A stretch of DNA of 64,000 bases from Rhodobacter sp. (GTDB lineage: Bacteria > Pseudomonadota > Alphaproteobacteria > Rhodobacterales > Rhodobacteraceae): positions 35,293-99,292 of the forward strand of contig PNJK01000004.1 in assembly GCA_013821825.1 (NCBI GenBank). Direction: 5' to 3'. Below, piece after piece: positions 19,055 through 26,807 of this stretch; position 1 is the stretch's first letter, and each line of letters opens with the position of its first letter. The notes under the pieces were generated by a model. It saw only the letters and a list, made by a program, of their open reading frames with translations. It was not told where the DNA came from and did not search any database. Both the position numbers and the translations under genes were made by a program.

Positions 19055-21090
19055 CGCCAGAGATAGGCAAGACTGGCGAACCGGCCCTGCAGCTTTGCCG
19101 TCAGGCGGTTCAGGCGGCCGGGGCCCGGGATCGGGCCAGAGGACAGCCGGTCAAGGATCACCTCGGGCGGGCAGGGGCGGCGGCTGACCGGGTCCCAGTA
19201 GCGCGGATAGCCGATCAGCGCGGCATGGGCGAGGCTGGCAAGGTCCGCCGTGCCACGCCAGTCCGGCACCGGGCCAAGGTCGCGGGTCAGGCCCCAGCCG
19301 GCGTAGAAGGGCGCACCAAGACAGGTGACGGGCAGGCCGCGGATCAGCGCCTCGAACCCCAGAAGCGAGGTCATGGTCCAGACCTCTTGCACCTCGGCCA
19401 GAAGGGCGGCGGGGTTGGCTGACGGCAGCGTGATGTCGGCGAGGCCCGCCAGGCTTTCGTCCGGGATCGCGCCGGGGCGCAGGCCCGCCACCACATCGGG
19501 ATGCGGTTTGTAGATCAGGACAGCGCCGGGGTTCGACTGTCGTGCGGCCTGAAGCAGGGCAAGGTTGGTCCGTACCGTCCCGGCCCCCTTCATGATCGAG
19601 GCGTCGTCCTCGACCTGTCCGGGGACAAGGATGCGGTGGCCTTGGGGCAGGGGCGGCAAAGGTTGACCGGTCAGGTTGTATTTCGACAGTCCAGCTTGCC
19701 GCAGACGGGACAGCAGCGCCTCGGCCCGGTCGCGGCCACCGGGGGGCAGGGGCGCGCTGATCAGCGCGTCAAGCCGTGAAGGGCGGCTGGGGTCATAGTA
19801 GATGCCCCGGTCATCGGTCACCAGCGACAGGGGCGGGATCAGGTCGGCGCCAAGGCCGCGTGAGCGCAGGAAGCCATCCTCTACCCGCAGGCAGGGTGCC
19901 TTTGGAGTGAAGCCAGGCGGCTCCTTCCCTGCCCAAAGGATCAGACTGCGGCCCGTAGCGATGGCAAGCTTGTCGGCGCGGGCAGGGTCGTCGCGAAAAC
20001 GCAGCGCTTGCGGGGTGCCAAAAAACGCCTGCAGGCGGCTGCGTTTCCACAGTCGCATGCCCGCCGCGACATGGCCCATACGGTCTTCGCGGAGGGCCCG
20101 GGTCTCGGCCTCCAACTGGTCGATGACGTCTTCCAATGGACAAAGTTGGTCGCGGCAGGGGTCATACCAGAGCGGGGCAAGCAGCATCGCCCCGGCGAAC
20201 AGCTGGTCGGCGCTCAGGCGGCGGGTGCGGCGGGGCAGGGGCTGTTCGTCGTGGGTCAGGCCCCAGCCTGCATAGAAGGGTTGGCCGAAGACGTGGGGGC
20301 GGTGGCCGTGCAGGATCGCCTCGAAGCCCAGTTGCGAGGAAACGGTATAGACCTCGGCCGCCGCGGAAAGCAGGCGGTGGGGCGAGACAGGGTCCGTCAG
20401 AAGGGTCACGCGGCCGTCGGCATCGGCAGGACCGAAGTGGCCGGGGCGCAGGTTGGCCGAGGTCTCGGGGTGGCTGCGGATGACGATGCGGGCATCGGGA
20501 TGATCGCGCAGGGCTGCGTCCAGCATCCTGCGGAACGTCGCCTCGGAAGCCCCGGCGTGACGGATGGCGGCATCGCCCCGGGTCTGGTCTACGATCAGGA
20601 TGAAGCCCGGGGGAGGTGCGGTCAGGTCTGGATCGTGAGTGTTGTATTTTGACAAATGAAGATGCTTGATCCGGGCCATAGCGACGCTTGCGCGGGTCAA
20701 AAGGTTCGAATTCTGCAAATCGTCGGTCAGAAGGATCTGCTCCAGCCGCGAGGGTTGGCCGGCGTCGAAGTGGACGCCGACCGGGTCAACCAGCAGACCG
20801 AGGGGCGGTTCGCCCGTTGCGCGGCCGGGATGGAGCGAGCGCAGGAAGGCATCCTCGACCCGGATCAGCGGCAGGTTCTGGCGGGCGGCAAGCGCCTCGC
20901 CTCGCCAGGCGGTCGGACTGCGGCCCCAGACAAGCACGCCGTCGCCGGGGGCGGGCAGGCCAAACCGGACCTCGTGCCCGGCAAGGTCAAGCATGCGCCG
21001 CAGGCGGCGGTTGCGCAAAAGCGAGAGGTTCTGGTGCCAAAGCCGCCGGGGAACCCCGGTCAATGCCTCTGGCCTGACCTTGCCAGACAT
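19051..21090 (-). CDS. kpsC: capsular polysaccharide Kdo transferase KpsC-like (two internal repeats)
   Basis: Duplicated PFYAGWGLT motif and LxVEDxFLRS motif typical of KpsC. Confidence 0.88.
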   Translation of the reverse strand: MSGKVRPEALTGVPRRLWHQNLSLLRNRRLRRMLDLAGHEVRFGLPAPGDGVLVWGRSPTAWRGEALAARQNLPLIRVEDAFLRSLHPGRATGEPPLGLLVDPVGVHFDAGQPSRLEQILLTDDLQNSNLLTRASVAMARIKHLHLSKYNTHDPDLTAPPPGFILIVDQTRGDAAIRHAGASEATFRRMLDAALRDHPDARIVIRSHPETSANLRPGHFGPADADGRVTLLTDPVSPHRLLSAAAEVYTVSSQLGFEAILHGHRPHVFGQPFYAGWGLTHDEQPLPRRTRRLSADQLFAGAMLLAPLWYDPCRDQLCPLEDVIDQLEAETRALREDRMGHVAAGMRLWKRSRLQAFFGTPQALRFRDDPARADKLAIATGRSLILWAGKEPPGFTPKAPCLRVEDGFLRSRGLGADLIPPLSLVTDDRGIYYDPSRPSRLDALISAPLPPGGRDRAEALLSRLRQAGLSKYNLTGQPLPPLPQGHRILVPGQVEDDASIMKGAGTVRTNLALLQAARQSNPGAVLIYKPHPDVVAGLRPGAIPDESLAGLADITLPSANPAALLAEVQEVWTMTSLLGFEALIRGLPVTCLGAPFYAGWGLTRDLGPVPDWRGTADLASLAHAALIGYPRYWDPVSRRPCPPEVILDRLSSGPIPGPGRLNRLTAKLQGRFASLAYLWR

Positions 21091-21097
21091 GGCGCTG

Positions 21098-22312
21098 TCA
21101 GTTGCCGGAGTTCGCGGTATTGGCGAGGCTGCTGGCTGCCCCGGCAGTGCCGGTGATCGCGCCGATGGTCTTTTGCCACTGCACGAAGGGCGCTTCGGTC
21201 ACGTAAAGCGTGTCGCCGTCGCGGACCTGGAAATCCCGGGCTTCGAACAGGCCGGTCGGTTCGGTCAGGTCCAGCACATAGACGATGCGTTGGTCGCCGA
21301 TCAGGTCGCTGCGGCCCAGGATGGCGCGGGCAATCGCCTCGCTTTCGTCGCGCAGGATGAAGACGCCGGTCGGATCGGCCGAGTTGGTCAGCAGGCCGCC
21401 GACGGTGGCAATCGCCTCAAGCGCCGAGAGGGATTCGGATTCGAAGGGAACGATATTCTGTGCGCCAGTCGCGCCAAGGGCGATGAAGCTGCGGCTGTCC
21501 TCCTCGATCACGATCTTGTCGCCAGGACGCAGGGCGATGTCGAGACCGGGGTTTTCATAGAGGTCCTTAAGCCAGATGCGCCCGGTCTGGCCGCCCCGGG
21601 TGACACGGACGATGGCAACATCGGGATCGATCACGACCCCGCCGGATTTGGCCAGCATCGTGGCCAGGGTGCGGGTCGGGGCTTCGATCGGATAGACGCC
21701 CGGACCGGCGGATTGCCCGGCAACCGAGACGGTGGAGCCGTTGCCGGCAAGCCGCGTCACGGTGATCTGCGGATCGGGGGTCTGGTCTTCCAACTGGCGG
21801 GTGATGGCCTGTCGCAGCCCCTCGGGCGTCTGGCCAGCGGCGCGAATCCGACCGGCGTAGGGGATATAGATATAGCCCTGGCCGTCGACCTGAACTTCAG
21901 TCAGCGGGGTGACACGCTGGCCGGTATTGCCCAGCAGCGGATCGTCCTTCACGTTCTCGAACACCGTCACGCCAAGCGAGTCCCCGGCGGAGATGGTGTC
22001 GGAACCGACAAGTCCCGCGCTCTGGAAAGAACTGCTGAAGCCGAAGCTGGGTTGCGTCGCGGTCGCTCGGGACACGGCCGGAGAGACCGGAACAATGAAG
22101 GCGTCGCCCTTCTTGTCGATCGATCCGGCCAGCAGTTCACGCTTGTTCGGGCCGGACCGGGGCAGGCCGCAAGCGGCCACCAGCGCGACCGATACCAGCA
22201 AGGCCACTGCCTTGGCCGCGTCCGAGCCTGTGAACCGCACTGCCTGTACCCCTGCGTCCGTTTTTGTTTTGTCGGAGAAACTACCGAAAGAAGGGCGGGA
22301 TGGCCAGCGCAC
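21098..22312 (-). CDS. polysaccharide biosynthesis/export protein (Wza/KpsD/BexD family)
   Basis: SAGDSLGVTVFENVKDDPLLG...GYIYIPYAGRIRAAGQTPEGLRQAI, SLBB-like repeats, lipoprotein-like N-terminus. Confidence 0.88.
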   Translation of the reverse strand: MRWPSRPSFGSFSDKTKTDAGVQAVRFTGSDAAKAVALLVSVALVAACGLPRSGPNKRELLAGSIDKKGDAFIVPVSPAVSRATATQPSFGFSSSFQSAGLVGSDTISAGDSLGVTVFENVKDDPLLGNTGQRVTPLTEVQVDGQGYIYIPYAGRIRAAGQTPEGLRQAITRQLEDQTPDPQITVTRLAGNGSTVSVAGQSAGPGVYPIEAPTRTLATMLAKSGGVVIDPDVAIVRVTRGGQTGRIWLKDLYENPGLDIALRPGDKIVIEEDSRSFIALGATGAQNIVPFESESLSALEAIATVGGLLTNSADPTGVFILRDESEAIARAILGRSDLIGDQRIVYVLDLTEPTGLFEARDFQVRDGDTLYVTEAPFVQWQKTIGAITGTAGAASSLANTANSGN

Positions 22313-22322
22313 AGTGTCGAAT

Positions 22323-23636
22323 TCAGCGCACCAGGCGCAACTGTTGCCGAGGTGCCGCTTTGCCGGATGTCAGAGCCTGATACGGGTCTTCGGGCGAAAG
22401 CATCAGGTCCACAACTTGTCGCAGCAACGCGCGGCGTCCCCGCGACGAGTAGAAGCCGCCCACGATTTGCGACGTCTCCAGCAGAAAATGCCGATAGTCG
22501 CGATAGGCGCGGGTATCCGGGCGTTCGGGGGCGGCGAAGAATTCCTCAATCGGCTGTGAGGACACGAATTCAGGCTTGGCGTAAACCGCCGCGCCGAAGC
22601 TGCGCAGCGGCAGACCGCGCCAGAGCGCCTGCTGTCCGGCGGTTGAATTCACCGTCACGGCCGAGCGCGCGTGGTTCATAAGCTCGGCCAGTTTGCCGCC
22701 GCGCACAAAGTGGACGCGGTCCTTCAGGTCGTGAAGCCTGGCCAGTCGCCGGATTTCCGGGGCCAGCGGAAACCGGCCGTCTTCCAGCGGATGCGCCTTG
22801 AAGACCAGATGGTGATGCCGGGGCGCGCCCTTGACAAAACCCTCCATCACCAGGGCCAGAAACTCGGCCATGCTGGCGAAGGGGGAATGGTCACGAAAGC
22901 TGGCGTCATGTTCCAGTTGGAGGATGGCAAGGTGATAGGGAAACCCGCCGCGCCGGATTCGGCGGGTGGCAAGGCGACGTTCCATCCGATGCAGCGGTAT
23001 CAGCAGGAAGCGCCTGAGGTAAAGCTGGAATTCCTGGCCGACGGTCAGCGTCCGGTGCGGGCGGAAGTTCCGATAGGCGCTGCGTCCAAGTGCCACGCAG
23101 CCATGATAAAGCGCACCCCAGAACATGTGCTGGCGCATGTCGCCCCACGTGGCGGGGGCGTCGGGCAGGTCAACATCGACCTTGGCCAGTGCGGCCTGCA
23201 TGTCGGGAACCGCAAGGTCCATCAGCCGGGAATGGCCGTTCGCCCCTCCGCGTTCGTAGGTGATCCAGTAGGGGCGAAGATAACCTTCCTCGAACACGTG
23301 GACCGTAATTCCGCGACGGCGGGCCAAGGCCGCGGCCTGAGCATGGACCGGCCGGGTATCGCCATAAAGCACAAGGTCGGTGATCCGGTGGCGCGACAGA
23401 AGGTCGGCGCAGGTATCGGGCCAGAGATCATGCCCGTCGCGAAAGGCGATATAGCCCGGGCCGGGCCAGGACATCCGGTCGCCCAGATTGAAGCCGACGC
23501 GCCACACCTGCGCCCCTGCCGCACGCAGATGCGTGGCAAGGCGGTGAAACCATGGCCCGTGCGGGCCCTGCAAAAAGAGGAATCGGCGGTCTGGTTCGGT
23601 CACGCGGCGGGTCCAATCATTCGGGGGTTCTTGCAC
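22323..23636 (-). CDS. kpsS: capsular polysaccharide export protein KpsS-like
   Basis: FLFLQGPHGPWFHRLATHLRAAGAQVWRVGFNLGD, VFEEGYLRPYWITYERGGANG, FKAHPLEDGR. Confidence 0.88.
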   Translation of the reverse strand: MQEPPNDWTRRVTEPDRRFLFLQGPHGPWFHRLATHLRAAGAQVWRVGFNLGDRMSWPGPGYIAFRDGHDLWPDTCADLLSRHRITDLVLYGDTRPVHAQAAALARRRGITVHVFEEGYLRPYWITYERGGANGHSRLMDLAVPDMQAALAKVDVDLPDAPATWGDMRQHMFWGALYHGCVALGRSAYRNFRPHRTLTVGQEFQLYLRRFLLIPLHRMERRLATRRIRRGGFPYHLAILQLEHDASFRDHSPFASMAEFLALVMEGFVKGAPRHHHLVFKAHPLEDGRFPLAPEIRRLARLHDLKDRVHFVRGGKLAELMNHARSAVTVNSTAGQQALWRGLPLRSFGAAVYAKPEFVSSQPIEEFFAAPERPDTRAYRDYRHFLLETSQIVGGFYSSRGRRALLRQVVDLMLSPEDPYQALTSGKAAPRQQLRLVR

Positions 23637-23760
23637 CGGACTGCAGCAGAACTACAGCAAAATCCGCAGGAATTCGTGAAGAGATCATGGCAGGATCCGG
23701 GGGCGGTCTTGCAAGGACGGGCATCGGGGTCTAGGTCGAAGGAAAGGGAAAGGGGCTGCC

Positions 23761-24357
23761 ATGTTTACCGGAATTGTCACCGATATGGGCCGGATCGTCG
23801 AGACGAAGGTTACCGGCGACCTGCGGGCGCGGATTGCCACGCACTATGACGTGGCGGCAATCGACATCGGCGCCAGCATCGCCTGTGACGGGGTGTGCCT
23901 GACGGTCGTGGCGCTGGGGACCGAGCCGGAGAACTGGTTCGACGTGGAAATCTCGGCCGAGACGGTTTCAAAGACCAACCTGGGCGGTTGGGTCCTGGGA
24001 AAACGGGTAAACCTGGAACGGGCGCTGAAGGTGGGCGATGAACTTGGTGGCCACATCGTCTCGGGGCATGTCGACGGGTTGGCCGAGGTGATCAGCGTCC
24101 GGCCGGAGGGTGGGTCGGTGCGGGTGAGGTTCCGCGCGCCCGAGGCCTTGGCCCGGTTCATCGCGCCGAAAGGCTCTGTCGCGCTGAACGGAACCTCACT
24201 GACCGTGAACGAGGTCGAGGGGCGGGACTTCGGGGTGAACTTCATTCCGCATACGCAAAGTGTGACGACCTGGGGCGAAGTCGTCGCGGGGGACCGGGTT
24301 AACCTCGAGGTCGACACGATGGCGCGCTACGTGGCACGGCTGCGCGAATGGGACTGA
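23761..24357 (+). CDS. ribE: riboflavin synthase alpha subunit
   Basis: MFTGIVTDMGRI...IACDGVCLTVV...GHIVSGHVDG...LNGTSLTVNEV. Confidence 0.96.
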   Translation: MFTGIVTDMGRIVETKVTGDLRARIATHYDVAAIDIGASIACDGVCLTVVALGTEPENWFDVEISAETVSKTNLGGWVLGKRVNLERALKVGDELGGHIVSGHVDGLAEVISVRPEGGSVRVRFRAPEALARFIAPKGSVALNGTSLTVNEVEGRDFGVNFIPHTQSVTTWGEVVAGDRVNLEVDTMARYVARLREWD

Positions 24358-24899
24358 TCGGTCACAATCGCGGACCGTCGCTGGAGGGCGGGGTGAGCTG
24401 GCGCAAACATTGCTGGTCCGCAGCGCGCGAGCGGCTGCTGCCGACCCTGCCCATCGAAGTGGTGCGGTTGCGGGTCAAGCGGGCCAAGGCCCTGGGGCTC
24501 GACTACAAAACCTACGCCGGGGTGCGGGCCTCCACCGGGCATGATGTGGTGGCTTTCCTGTTTTCCTCGAATGCCTTGCGTGTGAGTTTGGTTCGGCCCG
24601 CGATGCCGCCGGATCGGGAGGCAAAGCTTGCCGTGCTGAACTGCGGACGGCTGGCGCTTGCGGTCGCCCCGTTGTCGCCTTGGATGGTGGAGGCCGCAAA
24701 TCCCTCCCTCCTCGACGGCGCGCATCCCGCCCCCTTTGCTTTGGCGGCTTTCAGCGAAACGCGCAGGGTCTTGCGGGACGCACTGGGCAAGCTGCCGTCG
24801 GATCAGGTGCTGCTGGTCGGAGACCTTGGCCTTGAGCGTGACTGGTGCGCGGCGGGGCGGTTGGCGGGGTATCTGCCGGCGGAGCGGTACTTCGGATAA
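24348..24899 (+). CDS. conserved hypothetical protein, start overlaps ribE stop
   Basis: 183-aa ORF overlapping ribE by 10 nt, suggesting translational coupling. Confidence 0.65.
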   Translation: MGLIGHNRGPSLEGGVSWRKHCWSAARERLLPTLPIEVVRLRVKRAKALGLDYKTYAGVRASTGHDVVAFLFSSNALRVSLVRPAMPPDREAKLAVLNCGRLALAVAPLSPWMVEAANPSLLDGAHPAPFALAAFSETRRVLRDALGKLPSDQVLLVGDLGLERDWCAAGRLAGYLPAERYFG

Positions 24900-25198
24900 G
24901 ACTGAGCTGGCTTAATTGGCCGTGGAAACGGAACAGCCGAATCTTTCGCTTCTCTCCGCAATGGAAAGAATACGTTGCGGTGAAGGGATCCGGTGGTTGC
25001 TTCCCAATCGACCACATGTATGGCGAGACACCAACGGTCTATCTGCCCTGCGAAGAAGATTGGCAGCGCATAGCTCCGCCTTGGGGGCAAGATCCGTGGC
25101 CCGTGCTTCGGTCAGAATTGGAAGACTGGTGTGGACGAAAAGGAATACATTTGGCGATCGATCCGCCCAACAGGCACCAAGGCCTTGGACGTTGCTAG
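24845..25198 (+). CDS. possible small hypothetical protein
   Basis: Coding-like tail NWPWKRNSRIFRFSPQWKEYVAVKGSGGCFPIDHMYGETPTVYLPCEEDWQ...LEDWCGRKGIHLAID; start uncertain, may be a non-ATG codon near 24902. Confidence 0.35.
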   Translation: MRGGAVGGVSAGGAVLRIRLSWLNWPWKRNSRIFRFSPQWKEYVAVKGSGGCFPIDHMYGETPTVYLPCEEDWQRIAPPWGQDPWPVLRSELEDWCGRKGIHLAIDPPNRHQGLGRC

Positions 25199-25236
25199 GG
25201 ATTGGCGCCTGAGTTGCCTTGCGAACACCGACAGCA

Positions 25237-25269
25237 ATGAAAAACGGCAGCCCCTTCGGACCGCCGTTT
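25237..25269 (-). terminator. rho-independent terminator downstream of carD
   Basis: - strand AACGGCGGTCC-GAAG-GGGCTGCCGTT then TTTC; stem of about 11 bp including G-T pairs. Confidence 0.7.
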
Positions 25270-25291
25270 CGCATTCCCTGAGCCCGTCAGA

Positions 25292-25801
25292 TCAGGCCGC
25301 TCGGCCAACCAGCACCTGGTCCACCGTCTTCGCCGCACCCGCCTCATCCACGCCAGAGACCGCCGCGACTTCGCGGGTCAGGCGTTCGAGAGCGGCCTCG
25401 TAAAGCTGACGTTCGGAATAGCTTTGCTCGCGCTGGTCGTCGGTGCGGTGCAGGTCGCGGACCACCTCAGCGATCGACAGCAGGTCGCCAGAGTTGATCT
25501 TCTGCTCGTATTCCTGCGCCCGGCGCGACCACATGGCGCGCTTGACCTTGGCCTTGCCCTTCAGGGTATCAAGCGCCTTAGTGATCACATCGGGGGCCGA
25601 AAGCGCGCGCATGCCGATTTCGGTGGCCTTGTGGGTCGGAACCCGCAGGGTCATCTTGTCCTTCTCGAAGGAGATGACGAAGAGCTCCAACTGAATTCCG
25701 GCAATCTGCTGTTCTTCGATCGAGATGATCTTGCCCACGCCATGCGCGGGATAAACGACGAAATCATTCGGACGGAATTCAGGCTTCTTCAGTTTGGTCA
25801 T
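25292..25801 (-). CDS. CarD family transcriptional regulator
   Basis: MTKLKKPEFRPNDFVVYPAHGVGKIISIEEQQIAG...LRVPTHKATEIGMR. Confidence 0.95.
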   Translation of the reverse strand: MTKLKKPEFRPNDFVVYPAHGVGKIISIEEQQIAGIQLELFVISFEKDKMTLRVPTHKATEIGMRALSAPDVITKALDTLKGKAKVKRAMWSRRAQEYEQKINSGDLLSIAEVVRDLHRTDDQREQSYSERQLYEAALERLTREVAAVSGVDEAGAAKTVDQVLVGRAA

Positions 25802-26089
25802 GCATCGATCCCCAGATGGGAAACCTGTTCAAGTGACAAAAACCCAAAGCTCAGAGCACTCCGCCCTGGCTTGTGGAACCGGTTTATCACAAGAAAATTG
25901 GGCTTAGGCACGAGGCTCCAAGCCGTCGGTCAGGCTTCCATGCTTGTTTGTGAGCAAACTATAACACAAAACGCGGGTAATTCCAACACGCGTGACTGCG
26001 CGCGAATCTTGCGCAAGTCATTGTGTTTGTGTTATTTTTCGGCATCAACCCAACCTGTTCGTGCTAGAGCCGTGCGAATCGCTTGGACG

Positions 26090-26428
26090 TCAACCGCCGG
26101 CGCCGGGGGCTTCGGAGAAGTACTTCTCAAGCTTGCCGGTTTCGCCGTCGCGGTCTTCATAGCCCGGCAGCGGATCTTTCTTGGTCACGATCACCGGCCA
26201 TTGCACCGCGTATTTGCGGTTGAAGGTCACCCAGGCCTCCATGTCCGGTTCGGTGTCCGGGCGGATCGCGTCGGCCGGGCATTCGGGTTCGCAGACGCCG
26301 CAGTCGATGCATTCGTCAGGGTGAATGACGAGCATGTTCTCGCCCTCGTAGAAGCAGTCGACCGGGCAGACCTCGACGCAGTCGGTGTATTTGCAGGCAA
26401 TGCAATTGTCGATGACGACATAGGTCAT
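26090..26428 (-). CDS. fdxA: 7Fe-8S/4Fe-4S ferredoxin
   Basis: [55 protein letters not shown]. Confidence 0.97.
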   Translation of the reverse strand: MTYVVIDNCIACKYTDCVEVCPVDCFYEGENMLVIHPDECIDCGVCEPECPADAIRPDTEPDMEAWVTFNRKYAVQWPVIVTKKDPLPGYEDRDGETGKLEKYFSEAPGAGG

Positions 26429-26480
26429 GGGCGGGCCCCGGAGCGGATCGTTTGACTGTTAGCTAGAGCAGGCGGGCGGA

Positions 26481-26804
26481 TCATTCAAGCGGGTCTGGCG
26501 TGATGGGGCCGGGATCCAGATCAAGAAAAAGCGCCTGCGCTTCGGTCGCCGGGCCACGACGCAGGCCAAGCGCAAGGATGCGGATCACCCGGACGCGGGG
26601 GCCCAGCGGGAAGGTCAACACGTCGCCGGGCGTGATATCGCGGCCGGGGCGGCTGACGCGGGTGCCGTTCACGCGGACGGCACCCGCTTCGATCAGGCTG
26701 GCGGCAAGGGCGCGCGATTTCAGAAAGCGCGCCTGCCAGAGCCATTTGTCGAGCCGAAGGGTCGGCGCGGCTGCGGGGTTCGGTTTGCCGGAGGGACCGG
26801 CCAA
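26481..26804 (-). CDS. S4 domain RNA-binding protein (Hsp15-like)
   Basis: LRLDKWLWQARFLKSRALAASLIEAGAVRVNGTRVSRPGRDITPGDVLTF. Confidence 0.9.
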   Translation of the reverse strand: MAGPSGKPNPAAAPTLRLDKWLWQARFLKSRALAASLIEAGAVRVNGTRVSRPGRDITPGDVLTFPLGPRVRVIRILALGLRRGPATEAQALFLDLDPGPITPDPLE

Positions 26805-26807
26805 GCC

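Noticed and set aside
20666-22681. 671-aa + strand ORF
   Set aside because: Antisense to kpsC and the polysaccharide export gene, which have recognisable motifs.
23637-23760. FMN riboswitch before ribE
   Set aside because: No RFN element conserved segments recognised by eye; 124 bp is short for one.
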